Origin: Monocercomonoides exilis
Taxonomy: Eukaryota > Preaxostyla > Oxymonadida > Polymastigidae
Assembly (NCBI GenBank): GCA_001643675.2
Contig: LSRY02000001.1
Coordinates: 2,408,501-2,472,500 of the forward strand
Direction: 5' to 3'
DNA: 64,000 nt
Shown here: positions 41,659-53,113 of the stretch, one piece after another
Layout of the letters: the number at the start of each line of letters is the position of its first letter
Numbering within the stretch: the stretch's first letter is position 1
Translations under genes and position numbers: made by a program
The notes under the pieces: generated by a model
What the model was told of the DNA's origin: nothing
Seen by the model: only the letters and a program-made list of their open reading frames with translations
Databases searched by the model: none

Positions 41659-42547
41659 ATTTGTTTCAAAAGTTAATAGCAAACCGGATGATTTGTTTGT
41701 CATTCAATTTTTATCTCATTTGAAATGCTCGTTTTCTTCAATAATAAATTCATCATTCCATCCTTTTTCAATCGTTTCTGTAACATATTTGCCAATCATC
41801 CATTTCCAAAAGTCTTTTCATCTCCATTTGAGAAGGTTTCTGAACCTTCTGAATAAAGAGAGATTTGAATGTTTTTTCAATTCCTTCTGATTGAATCAAG
41901 AATTGACTTCATCCAATTCCCAACCAATCTCTTCACCCTGCTTCCTTTCCGTCCGCACCAGTTGTTCGAGCTCTGATATCAACCGGATAGGGAGACATTC
42001 TCCAAACTTGTTATTTGCCAGATTATTTGGTAAAAAAGACGTGGAAGTTAAAATTATCTTTTTGATTAAAAGATAAATACAGATGCGAAAACTGGACGAT
42101 CTGTTTTCATTATTTCTTGTTTTTTCATTCGCTTCGACCAATATATTGCAAATATTTCTATCTCATAATCACTAATTTGAACATCACTGTAAAGGGAACA
42201 TGAATCCATGCAGAAATTGTTCATCCGATATTGCATAAAACTTTCAATCAAAATTCTTTGATTTGTTGAAAGGTAACATTTTATCAACTCCACTTTTCAA
42301 TGTTTGCCATAATTCTTTTGAATTCGGATTTATTGTTCATTTTTTTGAAAAATCCTCGCCAAATTTTTCTATAAACAAACGGTTTTTAAGTTCTGATTTT
42401 TCTATGAAATTGTTATCTATTTATTCATGTGCATATCTGTTTTGTTCTTTCTTTTTTTGACATACTTACTTGATATTTGAATGATGATAACTTGCTTAAT
42501 CTGAATGAAACGACTTTTCAAATATAAAGGAGAAAGCTATCGCATAA
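41659..42547. other. Intergenic region right of the DIRS element
   Basis: AT-rich sequence with short open fragments but no recognisable domain, splice structure or RNA gene. It carries the presumed promoter of the third ARM-like gene. Confidence 0.5.
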
Positions 42548-43946
42548 ATGCTTTATGGTTTGTAAGCGTTTCAACAATTGTAATTTTCACGATTGTTCTT
42601 ATTTTATTTTTTTTTTATTTCTTAAAGGAACACTTTTAAGAACGGAACATTGTGATGCGGAAGCGCAAAAACATGAAATTGAAAAAGCAATTGAAAAGCT
42701 GGATGAATTAACCGAGGGAGAACAAAAACTCCCTCTTTATGAAATGCTATACAACAAAATGGAAACTATGTTTGAAGAAAAGAAATTGTGTTTGGATAAT
42801 GCAATTCTTTTGCTGAAAAACTTGGGATATTATAAAGCGTTGAAAAACATATGGGGAAATCGTTTTCATCATTCTGGTCTGAACAAAAGATTTATAAAGA
42901 TGATAGTTGATGAAAATGAGAAAAAAGAAGAGAAAAACGAAAAGCTTCTTGTTGATCTTTGCGAATGCTTTTTAATGTTAAATAACTCTTATTCATCAGA
43001 AGTGGATTCAATTTGCGTGCCTTTCCTTCTAAAAGTTGCCTTGAAGAAAGAGGAAAGCAAAGAAACACGAAAAGAAGTGGAAATAATTTTACTGGCTTTG
43101 AGTGAATTTGGATATGGCGTGTGAACATTTCTATTTAATTTATGAAGTTATTGATTTTTTCCCTCTTTTTTTCAAAAGGAACTGAAAAAAGAACTTTTCT
43201 TGGATGAAATCAAAGAAATCATCCAATATCATCAAGAGCATCACAATCTCACTCGCCTTGCCTATCAGTCGGCTTGGAAGTTTTTGGTCAACAGATTTCA
43301 CTGCGATTACAGAGAAATGGAAGATTTGATTGTGAATGAACTTCGACTTGTTAAAGAAGCGATAAGGGAAATGGACGAGCTGATATCATTTGAGGAATAT
43401 GAGGGAGAAAGCGAGGAGGAAAAAGAAGAGAGTGAACCAGAAGCGAACGAAGGATATATTCTCATAAGATGGCTCTGCATATCTGACGATCTATTCAGTT
43501 GTTGTGAATCGTGGAATGAAGACATTTTAGGGCTTATGAAATGCGTTACGGGGGTATTTCGAGCAACAAATGAATGGTGCAATCAAATTGGCGATCATTG
43601 CTTTTATTGCTTTTATTGTTTTACAAGAAGAATAGAGGGCTATGATTTATTGCTGAAAAGCGGAGCAATTGATGCCGTTTTGAAGGAACTTTGGCGGAAA
43701 ACGTTGTATCAAGGTATTTTTCGTGATTTTTTGGAGCGTTTTGCGTATCTTTGGAGAAGATTGGATGAGAAAAGAGATGAAGAAATGGAAGAGAAAAAAC
43801 GAAAAGTTATGAAAAGAAAGATTCTTGAAATGTTAGAGGAAGAGGGATACGAAGATTGCATCAACAGATTTCGCTATTGCGTTGTTGTAAGATATTTTGC
43901 CACATTTTTGACAATTGGCACAGGAATCTATGATGTTCTTCTGTGA
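42548..43946 (+). CDS. ARM-like helical protein, three exons (family member 3)
   Basis: Inferred exons are 42548-42557, 42628-43118 and 43179-43946, giving 422 aa with matching phases. Donors are GTTTGTAA and GTGTGAAC; acceptors are TTAAAG and CAAAAG. Exon 2 has exactly the length of that in family member 1 (491 nt), and exon 3 contains the conserved HHNLTRLAYQSAWKFLVNRF block. The protein is helical and charged, with ARM/HEAT-like pairs (LLKVALKKEESKETRKEVEI) and an acidic Glu-rich loop. There is no signal or membrane segment. It ends in TGA. The 10-nt first exon is inferred only from phase and donor consensus, so the N-terminus is uncertain. The gene looks intact. Function unknown. Confidence 0.72.
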
Positions 43947-44989
43947 AGCAACTGTGCTTTTGTTATCTTCATTTTTTTTTAAAGCATTTCCATTTCATTT
44001 GGGTTTGAATGCTTCATTTGTTTTCATTTCACATGTTTGAGAAAATAGATTTTTTTCAAAAAAAAAAAACAATTTCGTTTTTTTCCTCTATAATTAACAA
44101 ATTGGTAAAAATCTCATTTTTGAATTGTTTGATATTCAGGGAAGAAAGTGAAGTGATTTCCATTTTTTGTTCCCCGTTGAACTTTATCCATTCAAATGGA
44201 TTTTTAATTGAAATACTTTGCTCATTTTGTTCAAAGAATCTCAGCTCGTTATTCTTTGGACGTGTAATTTTAACAATTTTTTTAATTGCCCAAACTTTCA
44301 TTAAAAGAAATGTTTTTTGGAATTTTATCCATAATTCTTTGAATACAAGAACAAACTCATCAATGTTTTTTTTGTGAAACAAAAGAATAATCAACAATAT
44401 TATTCCAGGCGTATATAAATTTGACACAAAATGGATTATTTGTATTCCAATAGATGAATTGTGAATAGATTTTTTCTATTTGAATAAATTCAACTTATTT
44501 GAATGAACTGGATTTTTCTTAAATGAAGTCATGTTATTTCAAATGGTTGAAGTGACACTTGAATAAAGTGCGATACACTTAAATAAATAATTTGTGAAAA
44601 AATGGTGAACACTAATTATAAAATTTTTTCGTTAAATCTTTCACTTTATCAACAGAATAATTGAAAAATTCCTAAAAAATTATTATTTTATTTATACAAA
44701 AATAAATTTTCAGATGTGTTTAAAGATGATTTTGTTTGATAAAACGAGCTTGAAATATCGAAAATTTAGAAGTTGATACTTGTTATTCGATTCTCTTTTG
44801 ACTTTTTTATTTTTCATTTGATCATCGAATAATTTTGTATCTTAAACAAAAGTTTGCTTCTATTGATGTTCGTGGAGATATCTTCCACCAAGAAATTCAA
44901 TATCTCTGAAGCGCACAGTTGAATTCGTAAATTAATGTAACTTTCTCCTTTGTTGCTTTCTCCGATAAGTGGATATATTCAATTTTTAT
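43947..44989. other. AT-rich intergenic region
   Basis: No gene recognised. Contains the degenerate short-repeat block listed next and A/T runs. It lies between the convergent ARM-like gene (+) and the receptor pseudogene (-). Confidence 0.5.
44472..44588. repeat. Degenerate ~20-bp tandem repeats
   Basis: Five or six imperfect units of about 18-24 bp built around ATTTGAATAAACT-like words. Similar words occur at 48421-48540 and near 26180-26270, suggesting a dispersed AT-rich minisatellite family. Confidence 0.5.
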
Positions 44990-47879
44990 ATAAAGGTTAA
45001 CTTCTCAAAGCAACTCAATATTTTTCTTCTCTACATTCTTCTCCACCTGCCTCAAATGAGTATTAAATGATGTGATTATCGTTATCATTTCGACTGCCTT
45101 CGGATTTATCTTTATGATGTCGTTCACAATCTCAATGAATTGTTTCGCTTCTTCTTTTGTTTTCTTTATCAAATAGTTGCTGCGATATGTGCAACAAGCA
45201 CATTCAATTATACCACAACAAATAAAACGTTCGCAACCAATGTAATCGATGATTATCCTTCCTTTTCTCCTTCAACATTTCTTTCATCTCCTTTTGATTG
45301 AAGTTTTCTTCTGTGTTTCAGAATGAATGGATCAATTGAAGAATGCGAGCTAGCACTCTCTTACAGAAGGCTCACAGGCTCTTCCGTTGTTTCAGAAGCC
45401 ATTCACACTATTAATGCTGGAATGACTACAAGAATTAAAGTTTCATTTTCAAAAAGTTGTGCATGCAGTGGAAATATCTGAGCTTGTGAATCGAATCATT
45501 GAATGAATCAACCTGGAGAGCCAAGCAACAGGGCAGAAGCAAGAAACATGCAAGATCAATCGCAAGAGTGTTGCCTTGCTGGTGAGACTTCACTGAGTGA
45601 AGCTGCGGAATGAAGAACGAAGAGGCTCTTTCTGAAGTAATTCCAGAGAGACTGCATCCCAAGCTCAATACCCAAAGTGATGAGTTCTCTTTTAAGCCAT
45701 CTTCGCCTTTCAGACTCTGAATGTTCAGCAGCGCATGGTCTGAACAGACGATGTTGTTCCTCATGGATGGATAGCCTGCTGCATTCGGGATGTTGTTGGC
45801 AAACAATCCAAATTGTGCGGATATGCTTCTTCCTGACACAGATAACCCTCCTTTTAATGAATTGGCGGTTGTGGTGTTTTTCATTACTCCTGAACAATTG
45901 GAAAGATCGATCATGGAGCCATTCCACTCACATAGATCTTCAAATGGTTCTTTGTTAGCTCTCAACTCTTGTGTGCTTGCTGCTACATCATACACGCATG
46001 AAGATAAGCAAACATCCGATAAATTCGTCAAAGCAGCAATTCTCCCCTTTTCTGAGGATGAAATGCATTTTTGGTTGGTGCAATTCTCTAATTCCACCAA
46101 CAAAGATGAAGATGAAGCGGCCAAACAGCACGGACCAAAGGAATTTCTGGTTATGTTTTGAAATGAAGACTGCTTCAGCAGGAATGTCGAAGCATTCGAT
46201 GTCACTCTCACTGCACACCCATCCCCAAACACGGTGTTTGAAACAGCCAAGAAATTCATCTCAACATCCGTTTCTTGGCATTCAACAGAAACCAACGATT
46301 CACTTGAAATGCGAGCATCATCGAATTCCAAATGAATGCCCTGGATGTTTGAATGCCCTCCAGAACCATCTGAGGAAAACACAATCACGCTTGATCCGCT
46401 CGGAGTGCCTCTCATCTGAATGTTCTGGATCTGGCAGTCTTTGCAGTTGCGAAGAACGAGGCCTGATCGCTGAGCGCTGCAATTGGATGCATGCACCTGC
46501 TGCATGGACAGCTTTGCCAGTTCGTGGAAATCCATCAGCACTCCAGTAATAACATCTGTGAAATTCAGAAATGCACATTAGAAATATTCCCCACGACTTG
46601 TCACCAGGCATGAAGAACTGAGACAGAGGCCAGCAAAAGTGCAGTCAGAAATCGTCAATCTTCCACCACTCATTTCAACAATCGAGCAATTCAGTTCAAT
46701 TTCAGATCCTCCACCAGAAGCTACTTGAGCAAATATTGTGTCTGCAATCGACAAGTTGCCATCAGTCAGTGATAATAAAATGGAGTTCAGAGAAGAAAAA
46801 ACTCTTCCAAACAAAAACGAAAGAAATTCGATTTTGACTCTCGATGAGCACGAAATGAGACTGCTCGCCTTGCTATCAATGCTGCTGTTCAGCATAATAC
46901 TCACCCTTGCGCCTTCCGCATCCAGCGATTTGACCGTCATATCATGTGTACTTGCTTTGCCAGATACCACAATGCATTTATCAATAAGTTAATTGCTGTA
47001 AACAGATGGAATGACGTGAGGTAGTGCAACATTTAAGGAAATGCAAGGTTCGCTCATTTCCCGGCACTGGCGCGAATCAGAGGCATTGTAGGCTGAAGAA
47101 GATGCAAATATCGTCTCGCTTTGATGCACAACCACAAACAGCATAAGATCTTGCTCGTCCGCATAGTCGGGTGCTGTGCATCCCCACATCGCAAACTCCC
47201 GAACAACCGGAGGCCTGAAGTCGAGCTGGAAGAGCTCAATGCTGATTTGAGATTTGATATTCGCACATTTCACATACAGCTCTCGTCCTGTGAGCGCCTT
47301 GTTGTTCATGAAAGTTGTGTTTTCCAAGAGAAACGGCAAAGGACTGTCGCTCGCGATTGATGAACAATCCTGGAATATTGCGCCTCCTCTTCCACTTTCT
47401 GAGCAGAAACACTCCGAGACAGCAGAAAAACGGCACTCGAAAAAGCCTCCTTCGCTCAGGCTCATGATCATTCCACCACCTTTCTCGCTTTCGCTGCTTC
47501 CACAATCCTTGATCGACGTGTTTTGCACAGATACACTGCAAGGCTCGCAATCAGTGCAGCTGATGATGGAGGGCTCAGATGGAGCATTTTGGAGTAGTGA
47601 ATGGAGCGTGCAGCATTTCAGTTGCACCGTTGTACTGCCGCCTTCATTCAATCTCTGAGACTCGTCTTGAAATTCAGCCTGCGCAAATACTGCCACAACG
47701 CTTTTGCGCATCAGTTCAATATTGCTCATCGAAACATTTATCATGTCAAACTGCTGCCAAGCGATGCAATGAGGATGCTTTCTTCGGCTTGGATGAATTT
47801 GAATAAGCAGCTCGATAAGAGGCATGTTCCAGACAGGCAGACAACGATGAAACAAGAAATGCTTGTGTGAGAAGCTCAT
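44990..47879 (-). pseudogene. Truncated beta-helix receptor pseudogene
   Basis: Minus-strand homologue of the large receptors, covering the equivalents of roughly residue 1490 to just past the membrane span. The block 47879-45435 is one frame of 815 codons with only two internal stops (TAA at 46989-46991 and 46578-46580). It contains the family words ECFCSESGRGGAIF, MWGCTAPDYADEQDLML, CREMSEPC and IVCSDHALLNIQSLKGEDG. Downstream (45435-44990) the decay is heavier. A TAA replaces the Lys in EGGKEGKSSW, the membrane span survives as a broken hydrophobic stretch, and a frameshifted EIVNDIIKINPKAVEM copies the juxtamembrane EIVNDTVRKDPKLIEM. The signal peptide, first half and kinase-like tail are missing. 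Confidence 0.85.
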
Positions 47880-48420
47880 CCAAATAGAAAGAGAAAAGCG
47901 GTTGAACTTTATTCATTATTCAATGAAATAATGAATACATGTTTCTTTATTTTTTTATAATTTTCAAAAAAGTTCTATCAATTTCATATATTGTCCGAAG
48001 ATTTTCTCAAGTCTTTTAATGTTATCGAACCAATCTTAGTATAAATGCTAGTTGTTTGCGTATATATTGGTGCAAACAAATTTGTTCTATTTGCTCAATA
48101 TAAATATATATAATTCTTGAAATAATTCACGAAATTCTTCTTTTTATCAATTTTCAAAACTGTTAAAACATGTGGATTGCATTCATATAAGTTAAATAAT
48201 CAACGAATGTAACGTTGATATGTTTTGAATCGTTTGTTGGTGAAAAAGAATTTAAACAGTTTAATAAACATTTTGATCATTTCGATCATTAAAAAATTTT
48301 GATGAAAACAACAAAAATCATTCGCAAAACAACATAGTTAATTTACAAATAATATATGTGTGTTTTTGCGATCAATTTTTTATACATCAAAAATATTTGT
48401 TTTTTATATTAATTTTCGTA
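47880..48420. other. AT-rich intergenic region
   Basis: No recognisable coding or RNA feature. Homology to the receptor family does not extend upstream of 47879. Confidence 0.5.
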
Positions 48421-48540
48421 ACTCAAATGAACTCAGTCTATCTCAAATGAACTCGATTTATTCAAATAAACTCGAACTATTCGAATAAACATGAGTTCAT
48501 TTGAATAAACCTGGTTATTTAAATGAAAAAAATCTATTCA
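48421..48540. repeat. Degenerate ~19-bp tandem repeats
   Basis: About five imperfect units of the form TCAAATAAACTCGAACTAT follow each other. The units resemble those at 44472-44588. No function is evident. Confidence 0.6.
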
Positions 48541-49605
48541 AAATTCATCTAATGAATATCTTAATTTATTGATTTTTCGATGTTGAAGACAATTGTCTCA
48601 TAATTGTTTGAAAAGTTTTTATTTTCTTTTTTTTTAATATAAATACTTAGGGAAGTGAGCAATGAGAAAAATGAAATATTTCAATGAAAAGATAACATTC
48701 AACAAATAATTATTTTGATGAAACTATTATTTCATTGAGCTTTTTAGTTGATTTCCATACAAATCTTTTGTGTGTTTCAAATTCAAGTGTTTTTCTTTGT
48801 AATGATGATATTAACAGCTCCATTCTTTTTTTTATTTTTTGAAAAAGATCCTTGAAAATTTTTTTAAAAATAGTTTAAATTGAGAACATACAAATGGTGA
48901 ATAACAACCAATGAAAATATGGGTGATTGTTTTTGAAATCATAATTAAAACAAATGAGTGGAGAAAATTAATATTTGTGAAATTGGTTAATTTTCTCCAA
49001 AAAATTATTCAATTAATAACTTTCATCACAAAAACTTGTTATTTCCAAAAACAAAAAATAACAAACCTTTCAATTCTTTCGATGTTTTATTATGTTCATT
49101 TTTTAATTTCCAAAAATATGATTTCAAACCTTTTTGGAAAACAAAATGATGTTCGGATGATAGAATAGAGATGATTTCGAATATTATTGAAAAGTTTGAT
49201 TTGATGATTTGCTTCCAATAAAGAAAAATGAACATTACAAATGAATGCAAAATCAAAAGAGACCGTTTAAACTTTTATTCACCTTCAACATCTTCTTTTG
49301 TTTCATGTTTCATGGATCAAACATTTGAATGGGAAATATTGAGAAAATGGAAAATGATTTTCAATTGATCACAAACTTGAAAAAAATGATTACAATAAAT
49401 TACACTATATTTTGTTATTTCACACGCATATTTTGATCGAATTTCTGTTCCTGCTCACAAATTTCTCAATAGAAAAATGTGAACAATAAGAAATGATGAA
49501 GTTATTAATTTTTTCGTTTATTTTGAAAAGCTGTCACTTCAACAAAATGATAATATGATATCTTTATTCAACCAGATAGTTATTAAAAAAACGTGGAAAA
49601 AAATA
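48541..49605. other. AT-rich intergenic region with a solo MITE end
   Basis: No gene. At 48920 a TA-flanked TGGGTGATTGTTTTTGAAAT matches the terminal repeat of the MITE family found at 49606-50371, but no partner end was found nearby. Confidence 0.5.
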
Positions 49606-49862
49606 TGGGTGATTATTTTTGAAATAATATTTTTTCATTCAAAAATTTCGGTGCAAAAATATCTCTTGAATAACAATAAAAGAACACTGAAGAGAGAAAA
49701 GGCTTATTCAAAACATTTTAATTTTTTATTTAACGAAAACATTTGCGTGAAAAACAATTATTATGCTTTTTTTCTTTTGAAATGAAAATTGCTTTCGAAT
49801 AATCAACAATCTTAAAAAATCAACACACAGAAAAAATATATGATTTCAAAAATAAACACCCA
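49606..49862. mobile_element. MITE family TGGGTG, copy 1, 257 bp
   Basis: The left end, TGGGTGATTATTTTTGAAAT, and the complement of the right end, TGGGTGTTTATTTTTGAAAT, differ at one position. Both sides are flanked by TA, as for Tc1/mariner/pogo insertions. Noncoding. Confidence 0.75.
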
Positions 49863-49885
49863 TATAAGAAGAAATGGATGTAATT

Positions 49886-50371
49886 TGGGTGATTCTTTTT
49901 GAAAAGTCACAGATGTTTAATCTTCAAATAAGTCAAAATCTTCATATTTTGCTCAAATTTCTGTTTCCACTTACGAATCTTTTTAAGAATGTGTGAAATA
50001 GCATTATCCAGAAATAAATTCCATGCTAATAAAGTTTGGTCAATATGGGTCATTCTTTTTGAAAAGTCGCAAATGTTTAATTCTCAAATAAATGAAATAT
50101 TTTATATTTTACTCAAATTTCGGTTAACATTCACCAAACTTTCCTAATATGAAATCTATTTCTTGACAATGCTATTTCAAACATTCTTGAGAAGATTTGT
50201 GAGCTGAAACAGAAATTTGAGCAAAATATGAAATTTTTGATTAAAATGAAAATTAAACATTTGTGACTTTTCAAAAAGAATGACCCATATGAATGAAAAT
50301 TTATGCAAAATGTAAAAATTTTAATTCATTTGAAAATAAAACATTTCCGATTTTTTAAAAAGAATTACCCA
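49886..50371. mobile_element. MITE family TGGGTG, outer element interrupted by a second copy
   Basis: The left end TGGGTGATTCTTTTTGAAAA and the complement of the right end TGGGTAATTCTTTTTAAAAA pair imperfectly. Homology continues inward (AAATGTTTWAT). The flanks are TT rather than TA, fitting an older insertion. The element is split by the younger copy at 50046-50287. Confidence 0.6.
50046..50287. mobile_element. MITE family TGGGTC, inner nested copy, 242 bp
   Basis: The ends are inverted repeats TGGGTCATTCTTTTTGAAAA followed by GTCRCAAATGTTTAATT, with one difference seen over about 37 bp. TA flanks both sides. Lying inside the older related element, it shows repeated insertion of the same family. 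Confidence 0.75.
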
Positions 50372-50390
50372 TTTATGAAATCAAAACATT

Positions 50391-50659
50391 TGGGGGAAAA
50401 TACGGATTTTCAAGCTTTTTATTCACAAAGCATGAAAAAATTGGTTTTCTAATAACATTACCAAACTTTCTCAGATTTCAAAATAAATATGATTTTCATA
50501 TCCGTGAACAGGCGTCGTAGAAAAAGAAACATTAAGTTTTCCAACATTTCACGAATGTCAAAAAATGGTCCCATTTTTATTGAGTTTTTTAGTCTTAAAA
50601 AGTCAATGAAAAGTGCATAATTTTTCAATGAAAATGCCTGAAGTCATATATTTTGTCCC
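50391..50659. mobile_element. MITE family TGGGG-AAAATACGG, copy 1, 269 bp
   Basis: Starts TGGGGGAAAATACGG and ends ATATTTTGTCCCA. It is about 80% similar by eye along its whole length to 61856-62125, sharing internal words such as TTTTCATATCCGT and AGTCAATGAAAAGTGCATAA. The flanks are TT, so this copy appears older than the other. Confidence 0.7.
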
Positions 50660-53067
50660 ATTTTTCGAAGAGATCATCAAAAAATCAGTTAACCACTTTT
50701 TTTTCAAAATTTTTTTCGAAAAAAATTTTGAAAATTATTATTTTGAATTTTATAAAGACAGTGTCTGGCTTTTGAATTGATATTTGAGTGTAATTTGCTT
50801 TTGTGAAAGTGAAAAAAAGATTTGTTTAGCAATTAATGAAAAGTGAAAAAAGCAAATACTGTCAATTTCTGACTAAGATGTGAATTTTATGCAATTAAAT
50901 CTTTCCATGTTATTAACAAAATGAAATAACATGCTTTGCACTTTATGAATCAATATCAAGATTTCAATCTGTCTTTTCATGTTTTGAACGAAAAAAAGTG
51001 AAACTCCTGAACATCCATTTCCCCACTACATTAATTTGATTAATCATTGAATCAAATATTTTTGTTTTCAAAACATTTAATCAACCATAATAGATGCTTT
51101 GATAACTGTTTCGACAAATGAAAACTTGAATTTTCAACAGCAAGGAAAAAGACAGGACAGAAGCCATCATTCAGCTTTAGACGATGGATATGCAACAGCA
51201 AAAGGATTCGAAACGAGGACATTTCCCCAAGGAAGCCTCTTCATCAAATCTTCATTCAGACTGCTCTTCTCAGCAACCGGAACAAACAAAGTCAGGAGGA
51301 AAGGCAAAGCATCCAACACAGAGTTTTGCAGCATGCTCCTTTTCATCAGCCGGAGCCAAACTGTTGCCAACAGCGGAGAAGATATCGATTTCTTCAACAA
51401 AACACAGCAATAATCAAATGGCAAGCGACCATGCACTTGAAGGCTCTGCGATTTATTTGTCCAGGATTGGCATTAATTGTTGATTCATCTTTTTTTTTTT
51501 TTGCGTTGACAAGCGATGCCACAACGATTTCCATGATTTTGACATTTATTTTTATCGGTATTTAGTCACATTCCGATTATCATTCTTCTTCGAACATGCT
51601 CCCATTTTCATTGCAATTTTCATTGGACTTGCTGAAACACATTGGCAGCTTTGAATTGACAAACGCGATGCTTGGAACAGCAGTTGAACATCAACCGCTT
51701 TGAGTTTGCTGTAAGGTGTGAATCATTATTTCATTAATTTTGTTCCATTCGTTTTCGCATTTCCCTTTTTTTAGTTTGAAGACATATTTGCGCGAGAGCA
51801 TTTTGAAGGCAATCCATCTTTTAAATGCACAGATTCTCAAATTGTCTGAAAAGCACTGACTTTGAACGATTTTGCATTGGAAGGCTTTTCATGAGAGAAA
51901 AAAACGAGATTTATGCAGCACATGGAAGAGGGCAATGGAGAAGAAGAAGAAGAAGAAGAAGAAGAAGAGGAGGAGGAAGAAGAGGAACAAAAGTTGAGGA
52001 AGGAAGAAGAGGCAGATGGGGTTATTTGTGTGTGGTAATGAGAAAGCTAGGCCTGCAAAGAAGGAAGAATATTTCATAATTGTTTGTTGGAAAAATGGAT
52101 TTTTTTTTTTAAATTTTCTTTGACTGAAGAAAGTTTTGCAACAGAAAAACAAGGGAAACAATTGAATTTATTTGAATTTTTATTAAAATTATTTCGTTTT
52201 GCAAAATGGGCTTTTGAGATATTTGAACATCACTCACCAAACACCAATATTTGTTTGATTACTGTTTTTTGTTTTCTTTTTGTATTTTTGAAAGAACATG
52301 TTCGTTGAATGCTACATTACATGTTTTTCTCTGTCTGCACAAAGGACATTTCAAAAAAGAAACAATTTCCCAAAGGAAAGCAGATGAGTGTTTTATTTTT
52401 AAAAAACAAAAATAATATTGATTTTTCACTCAAACAGATAAATATGCAGAATTGAGAAGGAGCAAGAAAGCAGGAAACGAATAGAGCAGAAGGGCTTGTT
52501 TGAATTTTTGTGGTGAAGAATTTGGAGAAGTTGTGCAACAGACAAAACAGGTGGGAATGTGAATTGCCGAATGATAAAGAGAACATCTTCAGAACAAAAA
52601 AAGACAATTGATGGATAAAGAATGAGAGAGAGAAAGAAAGGGGAACTTTGAAGAAGAACTTGTTTTTTTATTGTATTGGAAAGGATGCACACATACAAAC
52701 ACTTGACATTTGAAAAGCAAAAAAGATAAGAAGTTTTCTTTTTCACAAAAAATTGCTTCAAACTTCTTGATTTTGAATAAAATAAAACAACAATTAAAAA
52801 AATTGATATTTTTGTATTTTATCTAATTCTTCAATTTGACACTCATTTTTTGATTTTGAATTTGCACTTCACATTTTTCAAACAAAAAATCAGTTATCTA
52901 AATTTGCATAAACTGATTCGTGTCATTCTACACAAAAGAGAAGAATTTTGAATTTGCATCAATTGGAACATGCCTCAAATATCATAATGACGATTTTTCT
53001 TTTATGCATTCAGTTTTCAATCAGTGAATGAAAATAGTTTTTAAATTGATAATTTGATCATTTGTAT
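50660..53067. other. Intergenic region upstream of receptor B
   Basis: 2.4 kb without a supportable gene. The 51.1-51.8 kb part has more balanced composition and a few 80-100-codon frames on both strands without recognisable domains; a decayed gene is possible. A GAA/GAG-rich purine run lies at 51937-51990. Confidence 0.45.
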
Positions 53068-53113
53068 TATATTAAATTTTTCGAAACAAAATTGATTTTT
53101 ATTCTCGATAAGC
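53068..53113 (+). promoter_or_regulatory. Conserved 5' flank of receptor B
   Basis: Matches the block before receptor A from ATATTAAATTTTTCG to the start codon with a single difference seen, while more distal sequence differs. Candidate core promoter or 5' UTR. Confidence 0.4.

Noticed and set aside
13056-46991. Idea that TAA and TAG encode glutamine throughout, as in Streblomastix
   Set aside because: The two ~2,600-codon receptor frames contain no internal TAA or TAG although they have many CAA/CAG codons. In the pseudogene one TAA replaces a Lys codon seen in both intact copies. Genes such as ARM-like 1 end sensibly at TAG. A genome-wide reassignment is therefore unlikely, though rare readthrough at single sites stays open.
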